Shown: one piece after another, positions 4,912 through 12,435 of the stretch | How positions within the stretch are numbered: position 1 is the first letter of the stretch | Layout: every line of letters starts with the position of its first letter | Assembly: GCA_009885515.1 (NCBI GenBank) | Contig: VFKO01000065.1 | Span: 1 to 15,185 of the forward strand | Direction: 5' to 3' | Source of the DNA: Rhodobiaceae bacterium | GTDB taxonomy: Bacteria; Pseudomonadota; Alphaproteobacteria; Micropepsales; Micropepsaceae | Length of the DNA: 15,185 nucleotides | Notes under the pieces: model-generated | The model's database searches: none | Told to the model about the DNA's origin: nothing | What the model saw: only the letters and a program-made list of their open reading frames with translations | Translations under genes and position numbers: made by a program

Positions 4912-7242
4912 TTAGCCGCGATTGCGGCATTTGCGCGAGGAACCCTTACATTTTCTGGAGCTTGAGGCGGTCGATGTCGCCCGGCGCTTTTTCTTGGAGG
5001 ATGCTTTTTTCTTTGTTGATTTTTTTGATTTTGCAACCGGTTCATCGTCGTCGTAAACGGGCGACGACGACACAATGGAGGCGAATTGCGGTGTTGGCGA
5101 CGTCCCGGATCGGGCTGGGGCTTCCACTGCGCCTGGACTGGAAGAGAATTGCGCTTCGTTTGAGGCAAAAGCGGTGTGGGCGCCGCGCTTGAGGTCGGCA
5201 GCGATGCCAAGCGGCACGTCGCGCCCGGCCAAAATATTGCGATAAACCTGCGTGTTTTCCATGACCCGCTGGACGTAGTTACGGGTTTCGCTGAAGGGAA
5301 TGCGCTCGATCCAATCGATGATGTCGGCGCTGGTTGAGCGTGGATCGCCGTAGGTTGATATCCACTGATTGATGCGGCCGCCGCCGGCATTGTAAGAGGC
5401 GATGGACAACACATACGAGCCTGCAAAATCCTGCAGCAGATCGGAGATATGGGCCATACCAAGCTGCAAGTTCAACGATGGCGTAAAGAGGTCGCCTTTG
5501 CCTCCGAACGGTATCGCGTGGCGCCGTGCGGTCATGCTGGCGGTGGCCGGCATCATTTGCATCAAGCCGCGCGCGCCCGCACTTGAGGAGGCCTCGGGAT
5601 CGAATTCGCTTTCTTGACGCGTCAGGCCCATCACCAAAGCGCTGTCGGGCGGTGTTCCATTGCCTTTGTATACAGGAAGCGAGACGGTTGGATATGCAAT
5701 GTCGAATACCGGCATGTTCTTTTGGATACCGCGTTTGGCCACGCGCAAGGCAAGGGCCGGCTGATTCAACTGGCGCAGAAAGTTTGTCAGTACCACGAAC
5801 TGATCGCGGTCGGTGAAAGTGTCGGCCGAGGCTATCGCGAATGTGCGCAGCAAGCCCTCTGCTCCGACATCGGCCAGCGCCTGCATGGCCTGGATGACGC
5901 TTTGATCCATCACCGCTTGCTTGGTGGACGACGAGGTGGCTCTTGCATCCGGCAGATCCAGCGTCGATTTCGGATTGATGGTTGCTGCCGCTATCTGGCC
6001 GTAGAATGTGCCGGGATACTGTGCGGCGGCACTGTATTGACGCGATGATTCGCTGGTGCGGCCCGCTTTTTCAGCGGCCCGTCCGGCCCAAAAGTGGGCG
6101 CGGGCAACACTGATCGGCGCGGTGACTGCATCGCGCAGGCGCATGAAGTGGTCGATGGCAGTGTCGGGCTTGTTCAAATAGCGCAGGGCAATCCAACCGG
6201 CCAGAAACTCGGCTTCGGCATAGTTGAGGCCTGCTTCTTTTCGCATGCCGTGTACCGACACGATTTGATAGGCTTGTTGCACGTTACCGGCATCAAGGGC
6301 CTCACGCGTTTGATAGTTACGTTCTGTCCACCATTCATCGACGGATGGCGCAGGGCCATCCAGGTTGGAAGCAGCCCGGAGCAGCAGCGGCCGGGCTTCG
6401 ACATCGCGGTCGCGCTTTCTGAGCCAGCGGGCGCGATCAAACAACAATCCGGAATCGTTACGTAATTCTGAAGACACACGCGCATAGGCGGCATCGGCGT
6501 CGCGGGCCGTTTGGCGCAATTTGATGCGCGCGGATATCAAGGCATCGTAGTCGCTGGACAGCCAATTCGTCATGGCGTTGGCTTGACCGTATTCGGCCGC
6601 CCACACCAAGCGGGAGGCGCGGTGCTTGTGGTCTTCGGTATTCAGGTGCGCGCTGTACTTTGAAGCAATAAACGACATGCGGTCGGTCGAGAAATTCCCT
6701 TCGACCCAGGCGCGGCGAAGCCAGTTCTTGGCGTTGGAGTCCTGGCCTTTGCGCAGATAGGCATCGCCGAGCTTGATCATGCCCTCGCCCGAAACCGGCT
6801 CGCGGCCCTGGAACCAGTCGATGACTTCACTGGGCTGCATGGACTCCGCAGGCATGGATTCTTCGGCGCGCGCTTGAAGTGCCCGTTGGTTGGGCCAATC
6901 GCGATGGCTGGCATAAAACCGGCTGATGTCGCTGAAGGCACCACCATTGTCCTTGGTGACAAAGGCGCGCCACAGGACAACGTCGCGAGCAGCAGCGTTT
7001 GAAATTTGTGACGCCAGTTGACGTGCTGCATCCCATTGTTTGCGGTCGGCAGCGTCGAAGGCGCGTTCAAGCAAAGCCAAATCGGATGAGGACAGAAACT
7101 GTGTATGGGCGCGAACCCGGCGCGGCCCATCGTCGTCGTAAATCGGCGCCATGGATTGGGCAAAGGCCGGCACCGCTGCCAACACGGTGAGGGCCACTGC
7201 GGCACTCAGCCGCCATTTTTTCTTCGCACTGACTACTGTCAC
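4912..7242 (-). CDS. Soluble lytic murein transglycosylase (Slt70-like, GH23)
   Basis: Exported 776-aa enzyme that would cleave the MurNAc-GlcNAc bond of peptidoglycan to give 1,6-anhydro ends. Seen: a signal peptide (basic MTVVSAKKKWR, hydrophobic core, AFAQ near residue 28); a long helical region (about 45-510) like the Slt70 superhelical ring; and a C-terminal SLT domain (about 535-670) with TRQESEFDP, where Glu544 matches the catalytic acid, then GLMQMMPATA and SIASYNAG. The GTG start at 7242 is supported by AGGA 8 nt upstream. Odd: after the SLT domain there are about 100 extra residues of low complexity, ending in a very basic Lys/Arg/Ser tail (738-776; 18 of 39 residues basic) with SSRKC repeated at 761 and 768. 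E. coli Slt70 has no such tail. It is divergent from dapA. Confidence 0.93.
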   Translation of the reverse strand: MTVVSAKKKWRLSAAVALTVLAAVPAFAQSMAPIYDDDGPRRVRAHTQFLSSSDLALLERAFDAADRKQWDAARQLASQISNAAARDVVLWRAFVTKDNGGAFSDISRFYASHRDWPNQRALQARAEESMPAESMQPSEVIDWFQGREPVSGEGMIKLGDAYLRKGQDSNAKNWLRRAWVEGNFSTDRMSFIASKYSAHLNTEDHKHRASRLVWAAEYGQANAMTNWLSSDYDALISARIKLRQTARDADAAYARVSSELRNDSGLLFDRARWLRKRDRDVEARPLLLRAASNLDGPAPSVDEWWTERNYQTREALDAGNVQQAYQIVSVHGMRKEAGLNYAEAEFLAGWIALRYLNKPDTAIDHFMRLRDAVTAPISVARAHFWAGRAAEKAGRTSESSRQYSAAAQYPGTFYGQIAAATINPKSTLDLPDARATSSSTKQAVMDQSVIQAMQALADVGAEGLLRTFAIASADTFTDRDQFVVLTNFLRQLNQPALALRVAKRGIQKNMPVFDIAYPTVSLPVYKGNGTPPDSALVMGLTRQESEFDPEASSSAGARGLMQMMPATASMTARRHAIPFGGKGDLFTPSLNLQLGMAHISDLLQDFAGSYVLSIASYNAGGGRINQWISTYGDPRSTSADIIDWIERIPFSETRNYVQRVMENTQVYRNILAGRDVPLGIAADLKRGAHTAFASNEAQFSSSPGAVEAPARSGTSPTPQFASIVSSSPVYDDDEPVAKSKKSTKKKASSKKKRRATSTASSSRKCKGSSRKCRNRG

Positions 7243-7286
7243 TGGTGTTGTCCTGGAGGTTTACTTGGTCACCGAGGCGTTAATGC

Positions 7287-7316
7287 AGCATAGCCGGTAG
7301 ACTGTGACCGGGCCAA
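7287..7316 (-). promoter_or_regulatory. Candidate sigma-70-type promoter for the transglycosylase gene
   Basis: Read on the minus strand: TTGGCC (7316-7311), an 18-bp spacer, then TATGCT (7292-7287). Each hexamer matches four of six consensus bases. It lies 45-75 bp upstream of the GTG start at 7242. A possible dapA -10 (TATGAT, 7366-7371) faces the other way without a clear -35. Confidence 0.3.
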
Positions 7317-7400
7317 GGGTACGACTATCACACGCGCCCAGGAACGATTCGGTTAACTCGCCTTGTATGATCGATGGCCACGTTCTAACTTCCACGCGAA

Positions 7401-8318
7401 ATGGCTCATTACACGGGCAACCCCATGTCCCACGACCTGACACGCTTTCGCGGTTCCATCACGGCTTTGATTACCCCCTTTCGTGAAGGAAGGGTTGATC
7501 TCAAATCCTTCGAAGCGTTCCTGGAATGGCAGATTTCTGAGGGAACGAACGGCTTTGTGCCCTGCGGGACGACAGGGGAGAGCCCAAATCTGAACGTGGA
7601 CGAGTTCTCTGCCGTGGTGGGGAGTGCTGTGAAAGTGGCGCGCGGAAGAGTTCCGGTGATCGCAGGCACGGGTTCCAATTCAACCCAGCACACTATCGAG
7701 ATGACGCAACTCGCGCAGAAGTTGGGAGCGCAAGCAGCTCTGGTGGTGACACCTTATTACAACAGGCCGAATCAGGAAGGACTCTACCTGCATTACCAAG
7801 CGATTGCGGAGGCCGTGCGTTTACCGATCATTATCTACAATATTCCAGGCCGGTCGGCGGTGGACATGTTGCCGGACACGATGGGGCGCTTGGCGAAACT
7901 TGCGAACATCGTGGGTGTGAAAGATGCGACGGCCAGCCTGCAGCGGGCAACGCAGCAACGGCTGACTTGTGGTGCGAAGTTTGTGCAGCTGTCGGGTGAA
8001 GATGGAACGGCGTTGGGATTTAATGCGCATGGGGGCGTGGGCTGTATTTCTGTGACGGCGAATGTGGCGCCGCGTTTGTGTGCTGAATTTCAAGACGCGT
8101 GCTTCAATGGCGACTATGAACGGGCGCGCGAACTGCATGAACGGCTGATGCCGCTTCACGAAGAATTGTTCTGCGAGACCAGTCCTGCACCGGTGAAATA
8201 CGCGCTGAGTGTGTTGGGACGGTGCGAAGAGAGTTGCCGTCTGCCATTGGCGCCGCTGACTGAATCATCGAAAGCACGCGTGCGGGCGGCGATGACCAAA
8301 GTCGGGGTGCTGAACTAG
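7401..8318 (+). CDS. dapA: 4-hydroxy-tetrahydrodipicolinate synthase
   Basis: Condenses pyruvate with aspartate semialdehyde in the diaminopimelate/lysine branch, supplying lysine and the peptidoglycan crosslinker. All expected active-site positions are visible: CGTTGES with Thr57 and Thr58, VTPYYNRPNQEGLY with Tyr119-Tyr120, IIYNIPGR with Tyr146 and Arg151, and the Schiff-base lysine Lys174 in GVKDA. The spacing of these residues matches the E. coli enzyme. The length is 305 aa from the ATG at 7401; an in-frame ATG at 7425 (297 aa) is closer to the family's usual start, and neither has a good Shine-Dalgarno. It heads a five-gene run and is followed 6 bp later by smpB. The divergent neighbour is a peptidoglycan-cleaving enzyme, so both sides of this promoter region concern the cell wall. 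Confidence 0.96.
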   Translation: MAHYTGNPMSHDLTRFRGSITALITPFREGRVDLKSFEAFLEWQISEGTNGFVPCGTTGESPNLNVDEFSAVVGSAVKVARGRVPVIAGTGSNSTQHTIEMTQLAQKLGAQAALVVTPYYNRPNQEGLYLHYQAIAEAVRLPIIIYNIPGRSAVDMLPDTMGRLAKLANIVGVKDATASLQRATQQRLTCGAKFVQLSGEDGTALGFNAHGGVGCISVTANVAPRLCAEFQDACFNGDYERARELHERLMPLHEELFCETSPAPVKYALSVLGRCEESCRLPLAPLTESSKARVRAAMTKVGVLN

Positions 8319-8324
8319 GTCGCT

Positions 8325-8801
8325 ATGGCAGCAAAACACAAGGACGACGCGGTCAAGATCGCGGCGGACAATCGCAAGGCGCGGTTCAACTATTTCATCG
8401 ATGAAGTATTTGAGGCCGGGATCCAGTTGACGGGGACCGAGGTCAAGTCGCTGCGTGGCGGACATGCGACGATTGCAGAAGCTTATGCGCATTCAAAAGA
8501 TGGCGAGATCTTTTTGGTCAACTCCTACATCCCGGAATACACAGAGGCCAATCGTTTCAACCACGAGCCGCGGCGGGTGCGCAAACTCTTGTTACGCAAA
8601 CATCAGATCGAAAAATTGTGCAAGGCGATCGAGCGGCAGGGCATGACGCTGATCCCGCTCAAGGTCATCTTCAATGCCAAGGGCAGGGCCAAGGTCGAGA
8701 TCGGATTGGCGCGCGGCAAGAAGCTGCACGACAAGCGCGATAGCGAGAAAGAGCGCGACTGGCAGCGCGAGAAGGGGCGGCTGCTGAAGGAAAAAGGGTA
8801 A
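8325..8801 (+). CDS. smpB: SsrA-binding protein SmpB
   Basis: tmRNA-binding partner required for trans-translation, the rescue of ribosomes stalled on broken mRNA. The 158 aa match the normal size. Seen: the N-terminal NRKARFNYFIDEVFEAGIQL segment, the family signature GTEVKSLRGG (residues 37-46), the central barrel, and the highly basic C-terminal tail (about residues 130-158, rich in KK, DKR, EKERDW and EKGRLLKEK). That tail normally enters the decoding centre and the mRNA path. It starts 6 bp after the dapA stop and ends 8 bp before the next gene, so co-transcription with dapA is very likely. The tmRNA gene itself (ssrA) is not in this window. Confidence 0.97.
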   Translation: MAAKHKDDAVKIAADNRKARFNYFIDEVFEAGIQLTGTEVKSLRGGHATIAEAYAHSKDGEIFLVNSYIPEYTEANRFNHEPRRVRKLLLRKHQIEKLCKAIERQGMTLIPLKVIFNAKGRAKVEIGLARGKKLHDKRDSEKERDWQREKGRLLKEKG

Positions 8802-8809
8802 GGCGCCAC

Positions 8810-9469
8810 GTGACTGACGACGAGCAGGAAGTGATCAATCGCAAGCTGATTGCCGCGAAAGAGAAGTGGGCGCGCGAGAGGCGGCTGATCACCGGCACTA
8901 TGGATGAGGCGCACGAGCACCGCTTGCCACCCGGGCAGCGGGAAGTGAAGAACTGGCCGGTGCTCGATCTTGGCGTGCAGCCGGATGTGACGACCGGCGA
9001 CTGGAAGCTTTCCGTCGATGGGTTGGTTGAAAACCCGGTGAGTTTGACTTTGGTGCAGCTGATTGCGCTGGAGCAATGCGAGAGTCTGTCCGACATTCAC
9101 TGTGTCACCAAATGGAGCCGCTACGACAACTATTGGCGCGGGGTTTCGTCACGTGAGCTGATCGCGTTGGTGCGGCCGAAAGCCGAAGCGCGCCATGTGA
9201 TTTTTCATGCCTATGACGGCTATACGACGAATGTTGCTCTGGACGTCTTCGCCGCGGACGGCGTTATGCTGGCGCATAGCTGGGAAGGTTATCCGATCAC
9301 GCGCAATCATGGCGGTCCGGTCAGGGTGGTCATTCCGCGCTATTATTTCTGGAAAAGCGCCAAATGGGTGAAGCGCATCGAATTTTCGCGTGACGATAGC
9401 CCTGGGTTCTGGGAGGAGCGCGGCTATCACAATGTGGGTGATCCGTGGAAGGAAGAGCGGTATGATTGA
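8810..9469 (+). CDS. Sulfite-oxidase-fold molybdopterin-dependent oxidoreductase (YuiH-like)
   Basis: A 219-aa protein of the sulfite oxidase/MsrP molybdopterin-binding fold. Seen: DIHCVTKWSR with Cys98 at the position that coordinates molybdenum in this superfamily, then NYWRGVSSREL, HAYDGYTTNV, and the C-terminal cofactor-binding stretch GGPVRVVIPRYYFWKSAKWV. It has no Tat or Sec signal, unlike the periplasmic MsrP, so it should be cytosolic. It also lacks the heme and dimerisation domains of true sulfite oxidases. The physiological substrate of this compact type is unknown to me. The GTG start at 8810 lies 8 bp after smpB. No MsrQ-like membrane partner and no molybdopterin synthesis gene is nearby. 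Confidence 0.88.
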   Translation: MTDDEQEVINRKLIAAKEKWARERRLITGTMDEAHEHRLPPGQREVKNWPVLDLGVQPDVTTGDWKLSVDGLVENPVSLTLVQLIALEQCESLSDIHCVTKWSRYDNYWRGVSSRELIALVRPKAEARHVIFHAYDGYTTNVALDVFAADGVMLAHSWEGYPITRNHGGPVRVVIPRYYFWKSAKWVKRIEFSRDDSPGFWEERGYHNVGDPWKEERYD

Positions 9470-9502
9470 GCGTGCTCGTCGACGATTGATTTGGGGGATG
9501 TT

Positions 9503-10792
9503 ATGAACACGATGCGGGTGATGTTGATGCTGTTGGCGGCGCCGTTCTGGTTGCTGCCGCCTGCAGTGGCTGGCGAACGTACCGTCATCCTTGTGATGTT
9601 TGATGGCTTTGCGCCGGTGATGACGCAGGGGGCGAAGGTTCCCAATCTGGATCGCATTCAGCGTGAAGGTGTGTGGTCGCGGCATCTGGTGCCGGTTTAT
9701 CCGACGATGTCGCTGCCCAATCATACAAGTTTCGCCACCGGCTGTTGGCCTGCGCAGCATGGGATTGTGCAGAACAAGTTTTTCGATCCAGATCGAGGGG
9801 CGCCCTATGATGAAAACGGCGATGCGAACTGGCTAACGGGGTGCGAGCCCGTCTGGAAGGCGGCCGAGCGGCAAGGCGTGCGGGCGGCAGCGCTGAACTT
9901 CGCCAATCGCTGGGATGTTAAAAAGAAAGTTGCGCTGGCGAGCCATGTGAATCCGTTCACCACCTGGGAACAAGCGCCCACAGACGAACAGACGCTGACG
10001 CAGGGTCTGGCTCTGCTAAAGCGCGCGGATGCCAAGCGACCGCGTTTGATTGCGCTTTATTTTCGAGGGCCCGATCATGAGGCACATGTCAATGGCGTGA
10101 AATCTGCCCAGGTGCAGGCTGAAGTTCGAAAGGCGGATTCGATTGTGGGCAGACTGATGGCGGGGATCGAAGCGCTGCCTTCGGGTCGCGAGGCGGCGCT
10201 GATCATCGGCACAGATCACGGCATGATCGCGGTCGATCCTGTAGTCAATCTTGGGCGCATCATGAACCGGCATTGGATCTTGGGGCATGATGCGGGCGAC
10301 GGTGGAAGCGCCTATATCTATCTCGATAAAGGCGAGAGCATTGAGCGCGTGGAAAAAGCACTGAGCAGTTATTCCAAAGCTTTTACTGTGCACCGTAGCG
10401 GGCAACATCCAGCCTATGCGCATTTGGGCAACGGGCGTCGCGTAGGCGACCTGATGCTGGTCGCCAAGCCGCCTTACTATATTGCGCCGTCGAGCAGCCT
10501 TCCCTGGTATGCGCATTTGATGGGGATGACGTGGCTTTGGTCCGATATCTTCGTGCCGGGTGATCTGGGTGGGCTGAAGGCATCGCATGGCTATGATCCG
10601 GCCATCCCCGAGATGCATGGCGTTTTTTATGCATGGGGGGCTGGCGTGGCCGCTGGCAAAGAGATTCCGCAGCTGGACATAATCGACGTGCACCCAACTG
10701 TGATGTCGTTGTTGGGGCTGCAGCCGGGACAACCGGTTGATGGCAAAGTGGTTGAGGCTGTAAAGAGTGCCCCCAATGAGGTGGTGAAGTAG
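9503..10792 (+). CDS. Exported alkaline phosphatase superfamily NPP-like phosphodiesterase
   Basis: Ectonucleotide pyrophosphatase/phosphodiesterase-type metalloenzyme of 429 aa. The ATG at 9503 is preferred over the in-frame TTG at 9491 because GGGGGAT (9493-9499) sits just upstream. Seen: a signal peptide ending PAVAG near residue 24; zinc ligands Asp34 (VMFDGF), Asp191 and His195 (GPDHEAH), Asp238-His239 (GTDHG) and His362 (ASHGYD); and the nucleophile loop YPTMSLPNH. In characterised NPPs the nucleophile is Thr in the pattern KTFPN; here that position is Ser70. It should hydrolyse phosphodiesters or nucleotides in the periplasm, but the substrate is not predictable. It lies 33 bp after the molybdoenzyme gene and 9 bp before argC. 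Confidence 0.9.
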   Translation: MNTMRVMLMLLAAPFWLLPPAVAGERTVILVMFDGFAPVMTQGAKVPNLDRIQREGVWSRHLVPVYPTMSLPNHTSFATGCWPAQHGIVQNKFFDPDRGAPYDENGDANWLTGCEPVWKAAERQGVRAAALNFANRWDVKKKVALASHVNPFTTWEQAPTDEQTLTQGLALLKRADAKRPRLIALYFRGPDHEAHVNGVKSAQVQAEVRKADSIVGRLMAGIEALPSGREAALIIGTDHGMIAVDPVVNLGRIMNRHWILGHDAGDGGSAYIYLDKGESIERVEKALSSYSKAFTVHRSGQHPAYAHLGNGRRVGDLMLVAKPPYYIAPSSSLPWYAHLMGMTWLWSDIFVPGDLGGLKASHGYDPAIPEMHGVFYAWGAGVAAGKEIPQLDIIDVHPTVMSLLGLQPGQPVDGKVVEAVKSAPNEVVK

Positions 10793-10801
10793 GAACTGCA
10801 G

Positions 10802-11776
10802 ATGCGCATCAAGGTTGGCATTGTCGGCGTGAGCGGTTATGGCGGCGGGGAGGCGTTGCGTTTGTGCGCAACGCATCCGGCGTTTGAGCTTGTTTATGTG
10901 GGCGGCGAGGGCTCCGTGGGGCAGCGTTTGGTTGAGCGCTATCCGGGACTTGGCAAGATCGGCGCATTGACGATTGAGAAGTGGGAGCCGGCGAATTTGC
11001 CCAAACTTGATGTGTTGTTCGCGTCACTGCCGACGGGGCAGTCAAAGGAGGCGCTTGCGCGCGTGCCCGCTTCGGTGAAGGTCGTCGATATTGGCGGTGA
11101 TCATCGCTATGTCGAAGGCTGGGCATATGGATTGGCCGATGTTTGGCCGGACGAGATAAAGGGGGCTTCACGAGTTGCCAATCCGGGATGTTTTCCGGCG
11201 GCGACGCTGGCGGCGCTGGCGCCGTTGTTGGCCGAGAAGCTGATTGAGCCGCACAATATCATCATCGATGCCAAGACCGGCGTCAGCGGTGCCGGGCGCG
11301 GCGGCGGCGAAACGACGATGGGCTATGGCGAAGTGAATGAGGATTTGTCGCCCTATGGTCTGCTGAAGCACGTGCACATGCCCGAAATCACGAAGACGAT
11401 TGATCGAATTTCGGGCGCCAAATCTGAGGGCCTTGTGTTCACGCCGCATCTGGTGCCGATGACGCGCGGTATTCTGGCGACGATTTATGCGAAGGGAAAA
11501 GTGACAACTGAAAGGTGCATGGAGATCGCGCGCGCGTTTTATGCGGAGCGACCGTTCGTGCGGGTCACCGACAAGCCGCCGCACACGAAATGGGCAACGG
11601 GGAGCAATCTGGTGTTTGTGTCCTATGCCTGTGATCCGGCGCGGAATTTGGTAATTGCGATGGGGGCTTGCGACAACCTTGGCAAGGGTGCTGCGGGCCA
11701 AGCGGTGCAGAACGCCAATATTATCACGGGGCACGCTGAGACGCTGGGGCTGGAGGGTGCTACGCTTTGGCCGTGA
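10802..11776 (+). CDS. argC: N-acetyl-gamma-glutamyl-phosphate reductase
   Basis: Third enzyme of arginine biosynthesis: NADPH-dependent reduction of N-acetylglutamyl phosphate to the semialdehyde. Seen: the Rossmann motif GIVGVSGYGGGE at residues 6-17, VANPGCFPAA with the catalytic Cys130, GVSGAGRGG at 160-168, and TPHLVPMTRG with the acid/base His216. The 324 aa fit the longer type 1 form. AGGA sits about 8 nt before the ATG, which lies 9 bp after the phosphodiesterase gene, so argC is probably the last gene of the dapA run. Its last 17 bp (11760-11776) overlap the end of the opposing uracil-DNA glycosylase gene. No other arg gene is in the window. Confidence 0.96.
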   Translation: MRIKVGIVGVSGYGGGEALRLCATHPAFELVYVGGEGSVGQRLVERYPGLGKIGALTIEKWEPANLPKLDVLFASLPTGQSKEALARVPASVKVVDIGGDHRYVEGWAYGLADVWPDEIKGASRVANPGCFPAATLAALAPLLAEKLIEPHNIIIDAKTGVSGAGRGGGETTMGYGEVNEDLSPYGLLKHVHMPEITKTIDRISGAKSEGLVFTPHLVPMTRGILATIYAKGKVTTERCMEIARAFYAERPFVRVTDKPPHTKWATGSNLVFVSYACDPARNLVIAMGACDNLGKGAAGQAVQNANIITGHAETLGLEGATLWP

Positions 11777-12428
11777 GGCGCCGGGCGTGAGCGAAGACAT
11801 TCTCAAACATCTCGGTCGTTAGCCTGCGGGTGTTCGTGTTGTAGCGCGAGCAGTGGTAGCTATCGATCAAGGTGATGCCGCGCGGCAGCGTGTGGTGGGC
11901 GGCGTGGGCGAAGGGGTGATCGGCGAGCTTTAGTTTGTAGGCGCGCAAAGTTGCGTCGTGCGCTATGCGGCCCAATGCGACGATGGTGGCGAGATTTTGC
12001 ATGCCTTCGATGGTGGCGTGGAGGAAGATGCGGCAGGTGGTGGCTTCCTGTGGCGTTGGCTTGTTTTCCGGTGGCACGCAGCGCACGGCGTTGGTGATGC
12101 GGCAATTGACCAGTTTCAGGGAGTCGTCTGGTCTTGCTTCGTATTGGCCTTTGGCGAAGCCGTATTTCAGCAGCGTTGCATAGAGCAGGTCGCCGGCATA
12201 GTCGCCGGTGAACGGTCGGCCGGTGCGGTTGGCACCACTGACGCCAGGGGCGAGGCCGACGATGAGCAGGCGTGCATGACGTTCGCCGAAGCTTGGCACA
12301 GGAGCGTTGAACCAGGTGGGTTCCCTGGTGCTGTTGCTGCCGCGGTATCCGGCTAGACGGGGACATAACTGGCAGTCGCGTGGCGGCTCTTCCATAGCCG
12401 CCAGCGCCAGGGTGGGGAGGGCGCGCAT
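11760..12428 (-). CDS. Family 5 uracil-DNA glycosylase (UDGb)
   Basis: Base-excision repair glycosylase of 222 aa that removes uracil, and in this family often other deaminated bases, from DNA. Seen: CQLCPRL with Cys19 and Cys22, plus Cys117 and Cys132 in RCVPPENKP and EATTC, the four ligands of the [4Fe-4S] cluster of family 4/5 enzymes. Also seen are GLAPGVSGANRTGRPFTGD (58-76), lacking an acidic or amide catalytic residue after GLAPG as expected for family 5, and SYHCSRYNTNTRRLT (190-204), where the usual HPS is HCS. The start at 12428 lies 7 bp after the NYN gene, supporting translational coupling; an in-frame Met12 is the alternative. It converges on argC with a 17-bp overlap and no visible terminator. 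Confidence 0.92.
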   Translation of the reverse strand: MRALPTLALAAMEEPPRDCQLCPRLAGYRGSNSTREPTWFNAPVPSFGERHARLLIVGLAPGVSGANRTGRPFTGDYAGDLLYATLLKYGFAKGQYEARPDDSLKLVNCRITNAVRCVPPENKPTPQEATTCRIFLHATIEGMQNLATIVALGRIAHDATLRAYKLKLADHPFAHAAHHTLPRGITLIDSYHCSRYNTNTRRLTTEMFENVFAHARRLTAKA

Positions 12429-12435
12429 CGGCCGG

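Noticed and set aside
4915..4928. GCCGC-GATT-GCGGC hairpin at the end of the transglycosylase gene as a terminator
   Set aside because: It covers the last coding codons of the gene and has no T-run on the coding strand.
4848..5462. A 204-codon frame on the minus strand inside the transglycosylase gene, and many similar long frames opposite or inside other genes
   Set aside because: Shadow frames caused by high GC; they lack family motifs and ribosome binding sites and overlap genes with clear domain evidence.
7267..7309. GGTCAC / GTGACC inverted repeat around the transglycosylase promoter candidate
   Set aside because: Arms of only 6 bp separated by 31 bp; easily chance.
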